A model generated the notes under the pieces. That model searched no databases. It saw only the letters and a program-made list of their open reading frames with translations, and was not told where the DNA came from. Shown here one piece after another: positions 47,902 to 56,325 of a stretch of DNA of 64,000 bases; within the stretch, counting starts at the first letter, position 1, and every line of letters starts with the position of its first letter. The position numbers and the translations under genes are program-made. The DNA is from Streptomyces sp. Tue6028. Lineage in GTDB: Bacteria > Actinomycetota > Actinomycetes > Streptomycetales > Streptomycetaceae. The stretch is from the NCBI RefSeq assembly GCF_002300165.1, contig NZ_MLCE01000010.1, positions 224,474 through 288,473 on the forward strand, in the 5' to 3' direction.

Positions 47902-48219
47902 TCAGGCGGCCTCGGCCGCCGCCGCAGTCAGCGCCGCCACGGTCAGAGCCGCCGTGGCGGGCATCGCCGTCGCAGGCATCGCCACGGGCGCGGGCACCGG
48001 GGCGTCCGCGAGGTCCGACAGGACCGGCCTGCCCTCGTCCGCGAGCTCACGGCGCGGGCACGCGCCACGGCCCAGCAGGGCCTGGATACGGCGGACGCAC
48101 GAACCGCAGTCCGTGCCCGCCTTGCATGCCGACGCTATCTGGCGGGGGGTGCAGGCACCCTCTTCCGCGTGCTTCTTCACCTGCGCCTCGGTGACACCGA
48201 AGCAGCTGCAGACGAACAC
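47902..48219 (-). CDS. bfd: Bacterioferritin-associated ferredoxin-like protein
   Basis: 105 aa. The N-terminal 60 residues are a Bfd-type [2Fe-2S] domain: VFVCSCFGVTEAQVKKHAEEGACTPRQIASACKAGTDCGSCVRRIQALL with cysteines in CxC and CxxC spacing. Bfd reduces the bacterioferritin core to release iron. I chose the GTG at 48219 because GGAGG lies 8 nt upstream; a GTG three codons earlier abuts it. The last 40 residues are an unusual Ala/Pro/Val/Thr-rich tail. An iron box upstream suggests derepression under iron limitation. Confidence 0.93.
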   Translation of the reverse strand: MFVCSCFGVTEAQVKKHAEEGACTPRQIASACKAGTDCGSCVRRIQALLGRGACPRRELADEGRPVLSDLADAPVPAPVAMPATAMPATAALTVAALTAAAAEAA

Positions 48220-48281
48220 GCGGTCCACCTCCCGACGGGGTTTCTGGGTCGTGCCGTACCGATGGAGCGGAGTCCCGATTG

Positions 48282-48300
48282 ATCGGTGAGGCTAACCTAA
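48282..48300 (-). promoter_or_regulatory. Iron box (DmdR/IdeR/DtxR site) of bfd
   Basis: On the minus strand TTAGGTTAGCCTCACCGAT matches the actinobacterial iron-box consensus TTAGGTTAGGCTCACCTAA at 16 of 19 positions. It lies 63-81 nt upstream of the bfd start, a position expected for repression. Confidence 0.8.
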
Positions 48301-48333
48301 CCTTACCCGGCTCCCGAGGGCCGCAAAAGTGCG

Positions 48334-48367
48334 GTGGGGCGCGGATCGTATGTGATCCACGCCCCAC
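48334..48367 (-). terminator. Rho-independent terminator of the DAHP synthase gene
   Basis: A 14-bp stem (48334-48347 with 48354-48367) with one mismatch and a 6-nt loop; on the minus strand CACTTTTGCGG follows. It separates the DAHP synthase gene from bfd. Confidence 0.75.
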
Positions 48368-48405
48368 TTCACCTGCTGGTAACAGCCGGACCAGCCTGTG
48401 GTCCG

Positions 48406-49911
<1,506 letters not shown>

Positions 49912-51135
49912 TCAGTCCACGTCGAGCCGGTCGCGGTCGATGGAGATCTTCACGCCGCCGTGCGTCTCGGTCGTGTCGCCGGCGTACTGGTGGATGCGCT
50001 GGTGCTCGTTCCACAGGTCGGCGGGGACCGCCGGGTCGGCGGTGGTCGCCTGATCGTTCCACCGGGCGAAGTGGATCACGTCGGGCAGGGTCACGTCCTC
50101 GCGGTTCTTCACGAGGTCGGCGACCAGGGACGAGGTGTTGCCGTACGCGCCCGCCCGGTAGCCGAGCTCGTGCAGCCGCTCGGTGTACGCGTCGACGTAG
50201 CCGAGGACCTGGTCGGTCACGGTGCCGCCGGGCTCGTAGTTCTCCAGGTCGCTGTAGATCACCGCGCCCTTGGCGAAGCCGAGCGCGGCGGCCTGCTTGG
50301 CCGCGTCGTCGGCGGCCGCGGTGCCCTGCGTGACCGGGCTGGTGATGGCCGCGCAGTCGCCCTGGCAGCTGCCGCCGTCGGAGGAGGGCTGGCGGCCGAC
50401 GTACAGCGGGAAGAACCGCCAGCCCTTCGTGTACTGGGTCCGCACCCATGCGGCGGTGAGGTTCGTCTGCGAGCAGGCCCGGTTGATGCCGCCGATGTAG
50501 ATGCCGATGGCGCCGTAGTCGGAGTGCTCCCGCCAGGCGTCCATGGCGTCCTGGCCGGGCGCGGTGCAGGCGTCGAAGCCCTCACCCCGGAAGGAGGTCG
50601 CGTCGTCGGGCAGCGGGGCCACGGCGGGCGTCCCGGACGGCTGCTCGTCCTGGGCGGCGGCGACGGGCAGGCCCGCGCTGCGCAGCACGTCCTGGATGCG
50701 GGTGCGGTCGTAGCCGTAGGCGGCGGTCACCGCGATCCGGTCGGCGGTCGCCCGGTAGGTGCGCGCCACGCGGTTCTCGGTGACGGCGCTGCCCGTGACG
50801 GGTGTGGACGCCGGCTGGATCAGGAGCGCTTCGGTGCGCCCCCTGGCCTGGGCCGGGCAGTCCTGCCGGCTGCCCGGCGTGCCGAGGTACACGGCGTGCC
50901 GGTCGAACCGGACGCAGGTATCCGGATGTTTCTCGAGGTCCACGACCTGCCAGGAGGCGGGGACGGTGAACTCGTGGCCCCGGTAGGAGACCCGGGTGAT
51001 GTCGTCGGAGTCGGTCGGCAGCGGGGCCGAGCGCGCGGCGCCGAGCGGTCCGGCGGCCAGGGCCGCGGCGGCGAGGACCAGAGTGAGAGCGCGGGCGCTC
51101 CTTCGGCGGGACTGGGGTGAACGGGCGGCGTGGAT
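49912..51135 (-). CDS. Secreted DUF1906 (glycoside hydrolase-like) protein, start codon unusual
   Basis: About 407 aa. A signal peptide is encoded at 51135-50990: basic ARSPQSRRRSARAL, then LTLVLAAAALAAGPLGAARSAP. RVSYRGHEFTVPASWQVVDL and a Thr-rich linker follow, then the DUF1906 TIM-barrel-like domain (GEGFDACTAPGQDAMDAWRE, YGAIGIYIGGINRACSQTNLTAAWV, GWRFFPLYVGRQ, AVIYSDLENY, GYRAGAYGNTSSL). No ATG, GTG or TTG lies in frame ahead of the signal peptide; an ATC at 51133-51135 follows GGAGGAG at normal spacing. The first GTG (50943) would lose the signal peptide. Likely acts on wall or extracellular glycans. Confidence 0.8.
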   Translation of the reverse strand: MHAARSPQSRRRSARALTLVLAAAALAAGPLGAARSAPLPTDSDDITRVSYRGHEFTVPASWQVVDLEKHPDTCVRFDRHAVYLGTPGSRQDCPAQARGRTEALLIQPASTPVTGSAVTENRVARTYRATADRIAVTAAYGYDRTRIQDVLRSAGLPVAAAQDEQPSGTPAVAPLPDDATSFRGEGFDACTAPGQDAMDAWREHSDYGAIGIYIGGINRACSQTNLTAAWVRTQYTKGWRFFPLYVGRQPSSDGGSCQGDCAAITSPVTQGTAAADDAAKQAAALGFAKGAVIYSDLENYEPGGTVTDQVLGYVDAYTERLHELGYRAGAYGNTSSLVADLVKNREDVTLPDVIHFARWNDQATTADPAVPADLWNEHQRIHQYAGDTTETHGGVKISIDRDRLDVD

Positions 51136-51224
51136 GGCTCTCTCCTCCGGTCGGGCGGGGTTTCCTGGCCATCCATGGCCGCTGGCCGTGCTCTCCGAAC
51201 GCCGCGCGGGGACGGTTCACGCTG

Positions 51225-51252
51225 TTGCCCGACCGTCGGCGTCGGGTAGGGT
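51225..51252 (+). promoter_or_regulatory. Promoter of trpL-trpE
   Basis: TTGCCC (51225-51230), 16-nt spacer, TAGGGT (51247-51252), which ends 7 nt before the trpL ATG, so the leader transcript should be leaderless. Confidence 0.75.
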
Positions 51253-51259
51253 TCGGCGC

Positions 51260-51316
51260 ATGTTCGCGCACTCGATCCAGAACTGGTGGTGGACCGCTCA
51301 TCCGGCGGCCCACTGA
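51260..51316 (+). CDS. trpL: trp operon leader peptide
   Basis: 18-residue peptide MFAHSIQNWWWTAHPAAH with three consecutive Trp codons (51284-51292). Ribosome stalling at these under tryptophan limitation controls the downstream terminator. Very similar leaderless trp leaders are described in front of trpE in Streptomyces venezuelae. There is no ribosome-binding site; translation is from the 5' end. Confidence 0.93.
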   Translation: MFAHSIQNWWWTAHPAAH

Positions 51317-51337
51317 CTGCGCGTACGCAAGACTTCG

Positions 51338-51364
51338 CGAAGGCCGCCCGAGGGGCGGCCTTCG
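51338..51364 (+). terminator. trp attenuator (regulated terminator)
   Basis: A perfect 12-bp stem CGAAGGCCGCCC/GGGCGGCCTTCG (51338-51349 with 51353-51364), loop GAG, followed by GTGTTT. The competing antiterminator is likely GGCGGCC at 51304-51310 pairing with GGCCGCC at 51342-51348. It lies 21 nt after the trpL stop and 71 nt before trpE. Confidence 0.9.
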
Positions 51365-51435
51365 GTGTTTCCCGGGGTCGTTCCTCTCCAGGTGAGCTCG
51401 CCGAGCGAGCTCCGCTCACGAGAAGGAACCGACCG

Positions 51436-53349
51436 ATGAACCTGCTCGACCTGCTGGACGATCCCCGACCGTTCGCCCTGCTGCGCCGCCGGACACCCGG
51501 CCACGACCACGACGTGGTGGAGCTCCTGCTGGGCGAGGTGCGCGAGGTGGACCTGCTCGCCGACATCCCCGGCGAGGCGCTCGCGCTGATCCCCTTCCGC
51601 CAGATCCGGGAGCGCGGCTTCGACGTCCGCGACGACGGCACCCCGCTCACCGTGCTCGTCCCCCAGGAGCGCCACGAACTCCCGCTGGACCGGGTCCTGG
51701 AGCAGCTGCCGTCGCACGACGTGCGCGTCGAGGGCGGCGGCTTCGACGTCGGCGACGAGGAGTACGCCGGCATCGTCGGACGGGTGCTCGACGAGGAGAT
51801 CGGGCGGGGCGAGGGTGCGAACTTCGTGATCCGGCGGACGTACGAGGGACGGATCGCGGGGTTCGGGAGGGCAGACGCCCTCGCCCTCTTCCGGCGGTTG
51901 CTGGTGGGTGAGCGCGGCGCGTACTGGACGTTCGTGGTGCACACCGGGGCGCAGGAAGGGCCCACGGGGCGTGCGACGGGTGGGCGCACGCTGGTCGGGG
52001 CGAGCCCCGAGGTGCATGTCCGGATGTCGGGCGGGACCGTCGTGATGAACCCGATCAGCGGGACGTACCGCTACCCGGCCGAGGGCCCGACACCACAGGA
52101 CCTGCTCGCCTTCCTGGCCGACGGCAAGGAGATCGAGGAGCTGTCGATGGTCGTCGACGAGGAGCTCAAGATGATGTGCACGGTCGGCGACATGGGCGGG
52201 GTGGTGATCGGCCCGCGGCTCAAGGAGATGGCCCATCTCGCGCACACCGAGTACGAGTTGCGGGGCCGGTCCTCGCTGGACGTGCGGGACGTGTTGCGCG
52301 AGACCATGTTCGCGGCGACCGTCACCGGGTCGCCGGTGCAGAACGCCTGCCGGGTCATCGAGCGGCACGAGGTCGGCGGGCGCGGCTACTACGCGGGGGC
52401 GCTGGCCCTCGTCGGGCGGGACTCCGGCGGGGCGCAGACCCTCGACTCCCCCATCCTCATCCGGACCGCCGACATCGACGCGGACGGACGGCTCCGGGTC
52501 CCGGTGGGCGCCACCCTCGTACGGGGGTCGGATCCGGTCGGCGAGGTCGCCGAGACCCATGCGAAGGCGGCGGGGGTGCTGGCGGCGCTGGGCGTCGGGG
52601 AGGCGCGGCCGCGCACCGAGCACGCGGGGCCGCGGCTGGCGGACGACCCGCGGGTGCGGGCCGCGCTCGACGGGCGGCGGTCCTCGCTCGCGCCGTTCTG
52701 GCTGCGGATGCAGGAGCGGGGCGACGATCTCGACGGGCACGCGCTCGTCGTGGACGGCGAGGACACCTTCACGGCGATGCTCGCGCATCTGCTCCGCTCG
52801 TCGGGGCTCGGCGTGACGGTGCGGCGCTACGACGAGCCGGGTCTGCGGGAGGCGGTCCTCGCACACGAGGGCCCCCTCGTGCTGGGCCCCGGTCCGGGCG
52901 ATCCGGGCGACGTCCGGGACCCGAAGATGCGCTTCCTGCGCGGCCTCACCGCCGAGGTGATCCGGGGACACCGGCACGGGGTGCTGGGCGTCTGCCTGGG
53001 CCATGAGCTGATCGCGGCCGAGCTGGGCCTGGAGATCGTCCGCAAGGAGGTGCCGTACCAGGGGGCGCAGACGGCGATCGACCTCTTCGGGCGGACGGAG
53101 ACGGTCGGTTTCTACAACAGCTTCGTGGCGCGCTGCGACGACGAGGCCCTCGCGGAGCTCGCCGCGCACGGCGTCGAGGTGAGCCGCGGCGACGGCGGCG
53201 AGGTGCACGCGATGCGCGGTCCGGGGTTCGCGGGCGTGCAGTTCCACCCCGAGTCGGTGCTGACGCTGAACGGCACGGCCGTGGTGCGGGAGCTGATCGG
53301 TCAGCTGCGGGGCACCAGCACGTTCTCCGAGCGGCGCCCCTCGGCGTAG
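51436..53349 (+). CDS. trpE: Anthranilate synthase, fused TrpE-TrpG
   Basis: Makes anthranilate from chorismate and glutamine. 637 aa from the ATG at 51436 (AAGGAACC upstream). The TrpE half (about 1-400) has GASPEVHVRMSGGTVVMNPISGTYRYP, KEIEELSMVVDEELKMMCTVG and FAATVTGSPVQNACRVIERHE. The TrpG half (about 430-637) has LVLGPGPGDPGDVRD, nucleophile Cys in GVLGVCLGHELIAAELG, and GVQFHPESVLTLNG. The fused form resembles PhzE and Streptomyces secondary-route anthranilate synthases. Controlled by the trpL attenuator. The last 49 nt overlap the convergent dehydrogenase gene. Confidence 0.95.
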   Translation: MNLLDLLDDPRPFALLRRRTPGHDHDVVELLLGEVREVDLLADIPGEALALIPFRQIRERGFDVRDDGTPLTVLVPQERHELPLDRVLEQLPSHDVRVEGGGFDVGDEEYAGIVGRVLDEEIGRGEGANFVIRRTYEGRIAGFGRADALALFRRLLVGERGAYWTFVVHTGAQEGPTGRATGGRTLVGASPEVHVRMSGGTVVMNPISGTYRYPAEGPTPQDLLAFLADGKEIEELSMVVDEELKMMCTVGDMGGVVIGPRLKEMAHLAHTEYELRGRSSLDVRDVLRETMFAATVTGSPVQNACRVIERHEVGGRGYYAGALALVGRDSGGAQTLDSPILIRTADIDADGRLRVPVGATLVRGSDPVGEVAETHAKAAGVLAALGVGEARPRTEHAGPRLADDPRVRAALDGRRSSLAPFWLRMQERGDDLDGHALVVDGEDTFTAMLAHLLRSSGLGVTVRRYDEPGLREAVLAHEGPLVLGPGPGDPGDVRDPKMRFLRGLTAEVIRGHRHGVLGVCLGHELIAAELGLEIVRKEVPYQGAQTAIDLFGRTETVGFYNSFVARCDDEALAELAAHGVEVSRGDGGEVHAMRGPGFAGVQFHPESVLTLNGTAVVRELIGQLRGTSTFSERRPSA

Positions 53350-54302
53350 TCGAGGACGTTGCGGACCGTGGTGTCGATGATCTGGCCGACGGCGTCCTCG
53401 GTGTAGTACGCCTGGTGCGAGGTGACCAGGACGTTCGGGAAGGTGACGAGGCGGGCCAGGGTGTCGTCCTCGACGGGCTCCAGGGACTTGTCGAGGAAGA
53501 AGAGCCCGGCCTCCTCCTCGTACACGTCGAGGCCGACGCCCGTGAAGCGGCCCTCGCGCAGTTCGGTGACCAGCGCCCGGGAGTCGACGAGTCCGCCGCG
53601 GCTGGAGTTGATCAGGATCGCGTCGTCCTTCATGGCGCGCAGGGCGGCGGCGTCGACGAGGTGATGGGTCTGCGGCATCAGCGGCACGTGCAGGGTGACG
53701 AGGTCCGACTCGGCGAGGAGGCGCTCCTTGGGGACGTACTTCATGCCGAGTTCGACGCAGGCCGGGTTCTCGGCGATGTCCCAGCCGAGCAGGTTCATGC
53801 CGAAGCCGTGCGCGATCGTGGCGAACGCCTCACCGATCTTGCCGGTGCCGACCACGCCGGCGGTGCGGCCGTGCATGTCACGGCCCATCAGCCCGTCGAG
53901 CCGGAAGTCGAAGTCGCGGGTGCGGGTCGCGGCGCGCACGATACGGCGGTTGACGGCCATGGCGAGGGTCCAGGCGAACTCGGCGACCGAGTGGGGCGAG
54001 TAGTACGAGACCCGGGCGACCGTCATGCCCAGGCGTTCGGCGACCTCGAGGTCGATGTTGTTGAACCCGGTGGAGCGCTGGGCGATCAGCTGGGTGCCAC
54101 CGGCCGCGAGCGTCTGCAGGACGCGGTGCCCCAGACCGCAGTTGACGCTGCTGGAGACGGCCTCGTAGCCGGCCGCGATGGGGGCGGTGTCCTCGGTGAG
54201 GAAGACGTCGAGGCAGCGGACTTCGTGGTGCCCCTCGAAGGCCTTCTCGATGAGCGGCCTCTCGTCGGACTGCACTCCGAACGCAACGATCTCCACCGGC
54301 AT
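53301..54302 (-). CDS. D-2-hydroxyacid dehydrogenase (D-lactate dehydrogenase-like)
   Basis: 333-aa NAD-dependent dehydrogenase of the D-LDH type. Seen: QRSTGFNNIDLEVAERLGMTVARVSYYSPHSVAEFAW, NAD motif GVVGTGKIGEAFATIAHGFG (about 150-169), VTLHVPLMPQTHHLVDAAAL, LINSSRGGLVDSRAL (catalytic Arg region), DVYEEEAGLFFLDKS and NVLVTSHQAYYTEDAV (catalytic His). Start ATG at 54302 with GGGAG close by. It lies downstream of pfkA with a 32-bp inverted repeat between, and its 3' end overlaps trpE. Confidence 0.93.
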   Translation of the reverse strand: MPVEIVAFGVQSDERPLIEKAFEGHHEVRCLDVFLTEDTAPIAAGYEAVSSSVNCGLGHRVLQTLAAGGTQLIAQRSTGFNNIDLEVAERLGMTVARVSYYSPHSVAEFAWTLAMAVNRRIVRAATRTRDFDFRLDGLMGRDMHGRTAGVVGTGKIGEAFATIAHGFGMNLLGWDIAENPACVELGMKYVPKERLLAESDLVTLHVPLMPQTHHLVDAAALRAMKDDAILINSSRGGLVDSRALVTELREGRFTGVGLDVYEEEAGLFFLDKSLEPVEDDTLARLVTFPNVLVTSHQAYYTEDAVGQIIDTTVRNVLDYAEGRRSENVLVPRS

Positions 54303-54315
54303 CTCCCGCTCTGGA

Positions 54316-54347
54316 GGGTTATGGGCCGAATATACGGCCCATAACCC
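54316..54347. promoter_or_regulatory. Perfect 13-bp inverted repeat around a TATATT box
   Basis: On the minus strand the arms (54347-54335 and 54328-54316) are GGGTTATGGGCCG and CGGCCCATAACCC, with TATATT as the 6-nt centre. TATATT is close to the consensus -10 sequence. The element lies 14-45 nt upstream of the dehydrogenase ATG and 13 nt after pfkA. It could be an operator around a promoter or an intergenic terminator hairpin; there is no T tract. Confidence 0.6.
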
Positions 54348-54359
54348 CAGGGTGCCGGG

Positions 54360-55388
54360 TCAGCCGAAGAAGACGCCGACTTCCTCGTACAGCTTCGGGT
54401 CGACCGTCTTCAGCTTGGCCGTGGCCTCCGCGATCGGGACGCGGACGATGTCCGTGCCGCGCAGGGCGACCATCTTGCCGAAGTCGCCGTCCCGGACGGC
54501 CTCGATGGCGTGCAGGCCGAAGCGGGTGGCGAGCCAGCGGTCGAAGGCGCTCGGGGTGCCGCCCCGCTGGACGTGCCCGAGCACGGTGGTGCGGGCCTCC
54601 TTGCCGGTGCGCCTCTCGATCTCCTTGGCCAGCCACTCGCCGACGCCGGAGAGGCGGACATGGCCGAAGGAGTCGAGCGAGCCGTCCTTGAGGACCATCT
54701 CGCCGTCCTTGGGCATGGCGCCCTCGGCGATCACGACGATCGGGGCGTAGGACGCCTTGAAGCGCGAGGTCACCCACTGACAGACCTGCTCGACGTCGAA
54801 GCGCTGCTCCGGGATGAGGATGGCGTTGGCCCCGCCCGCCAGACCGGAGTGGATGGCGATCCAGCCCGCGTGACGGCCCATGACCTCGACGACGAGCACG
54901 CGCATGTGCGACTCGGCGGTGGTGTGCAGGCGGTCGATGGCCTCGGTCGCGATGCCGACCGCGGTGTCGAAGCCGAAGGTGTAGTCGGTGGCGGAGAGGT
55001 CGTTGTCGATGGTCTTCGGTACGCCGACGACGGGCACGCCGTACTCGTCGGTGAGGCGCGCCGCGACGCCCAGGGTGTCCTCGCCGCCGATCGCGATGAG
55101 CGCCTCGACCTCCTGCTTGGCGAGGTTCTCCTTGATCCGGCGGATACCGTCCTCCTGCTTGAGGGGGTTGGTCCGCGAGGAGCCGAGGATGGTGCCGCCG
55201 CGCGGCAGGATGCCGCGCACGGCGGGGATGTCGAGACGGACGGTGTCGCCTTCGAGCGGACCTCGCCAGCCGTCCCGGAAGCCGACGAAGTCGTAGCCGT
55301 ACTCCTGCACGCCCTTGCGGACGATGCCCCGGATGACGGCGTTGAGCCCGGGGCAGTCGCCGCCTCCGGTCAGTACTCCGACCCGCAT
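54360..55388 (-). CDS. pfkA: 6-phosphofructokinase, mixed-substrate (PFK group III) type
   Basis: Phosphorylates fructose 6-phosphate to fructose 1,6-bisphosphate. 342 aa. Seen: GVLTGGGDCPGLNAVIRG, GTILGSSRTNP, AIGGEDTLGVA with Asp at 104, VVGVPKTIDNDL with Lys 125 and the catalytic TIDND aspartate, VEVMGRHAGWIA, VLGHVQRGGTPSAFDR. Asp104 and the Lys (in place of the Gly-Gly of E. coli PfkA) are the residues associated with pyrophosphate use; ATP use by related Streptomyces enzymes is also known, so the donor is open. ATG at 55388. Confidence 0.94.
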   Translation of the reverse strand: MRVGVLTGGGDCPGLNAVIRGIVRKGVQEYGYDFVGFRDGWRGPLEGDTVRLDIPAVRGILPRGGTILGSSRTNPLKQEDGIRRIKENLAKQEVEALIAIGGEDTLGVAARLTDEYGVPVVGVPKTIDNDLSATDYTFGFDTAVGIATEAIDRLHTTAESHMRVLVVEVMGRHAGWIAIHSGLAGGANAILIPEQRFDVEQVCQWVTSRFKASYAPIVVIAEGAMPKDGEMVLKDGSLDSFGHVRLSGVGEWLAKEIERRTGKEARTTVLGHVQRGGTPSAFDRWLATRFGLHAIEAVRDGDFGKMVALRGTDIVRVPIAEATAKLKTVDPKLYEEVGVFFG

Positions 55389-55531
55389 GGAAAAGTCCCT
55401 TCGCCGCGGTTGCCTGATGAACTCACGCTAAGGGTGATGCAGGTCACTTCGGCATGGTGCGGAAGGTCAATTCCGGTGAATTGTGCGGGTGTTGATCTAC
55501 GACCTTCACCCGAAGGTGGGATGCACCAGGT

Positions 55532-56233
55532 TTACGCCTCGTCAAGACCGCGTTCGATGGCGTAGCGCACCAGCTCCACCCGGTTGTGCAACTGGAGCTT
55601 GCCCAGGGTGTTCTGCACGTGGTTCTGCACCGTGCGGTGGGAGATGACGAGACGTTCCGCTATCTGCTTGTAACTCAGGCCCTTGGCGACGAGCCGGAGC
55701 ACCTCGGTCTCGCGGTCGGTGAGCTGCGGGGCCTTCGGCTCGTCGTCGCCCGCGGCGGGGACCGGTTCGGAGGCGAGCCTGCGGTACTCGCCGAGGACGA
55801 GGCCCGCGAGGCCCGGTGTGAACACCGGGTCGCCGACGGCCGTACGACGCACCGCGTCGATCAGCTCCTCCGTGGACGCCGACTTGAGGAGATAACCGGT
55901 GGCGCCGGACTTCACCGCCTCCAGGACGTCGGCGTGCTCACCACTGGCCGACAGGACCAGGACACGCAGGGCGGGGTTGGCGCCGACCAGTTCCTTGCAG
56001 ACCTGGACGCCGGGCTTGGCGGGCAGGTTCAGGTCGAGCACGAGGACGTCGGGCGCGGCGGCCCGGGCACGGCGCACGGCCTGCTCGCCGTCGCCCGCGG
56101 TGGCGACCACGTCGAAGCCCGACTCGGTGAGGTCGCGGGCGACGGCGTCACGCCACATGGGGTGGTCGTCGACCACCATGACCTTGATCGGGTCGTTCCC
56201 CCGCACGTCCGCCGCCTCCGTCTTCGCCGTCAT
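55532..56233 (-). CDS. macR: Response regulator MacR (NarL/LuxR type)
   Basis: 233 aa. Receiver domain with acidic pocket VVDDHP, phosphoacceptor Asp in VLVLDLNLP (about 64), VLSASGE and Lys in YLLKSAS. LuxR-type helix-turn-helix at the end: LTDRETEVLRLVAKGLSYKQIAERLVISHRTVQNHVQNTLGKLQ. Position next to pfkA and the cognate kinase matches S. coelicolor SCO2120/SCO2121 (MacRS, controlling morphology, actinorhodin and membrane-protein genes). Starts 92 nt after macS. Confidence 0.9.
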   Translation of the reverse strand: MTAKTEAADVRGNDPIKVMVVDDHPMWRDAVARDLTESGFDVVATAGDGEQAVRRARAAAPDVLVLDLNLPAKPGVQVCKELVGANPALRVLVLSASGEHADVLEAVKSGATGYLLKSASTEELIDAVRRTAVGDPVFTPGLAGLVLGEYRRLASEPVPAAGDDEPKAPQLTDRETEVLRLVAKGLSYKQIAERLVISHRTVQNHVQNTLGKLQLHNRVELVRYAIERGLDEA

Positions 56234-56325
56234 CGCCGCCCCACCGTGTTCGTCGTCGCCATTGCCGCTTCCCCCCGGATCACCGCTCCGCCTTCCTCCG
56301 GTTCACCGCTCCGTCCCCGCCCGGG

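Noticed and set aside
54316..54347. Rex (NADH-responsive) operator
   Set aside because: The arms do not contain the TGTGAAC/TTCACA sequence of the Rex site.
55502..55517. Terminator between macR and pfkA
   Set aside because: Only a 6-bp stem with no T tract; too weak to annotate.
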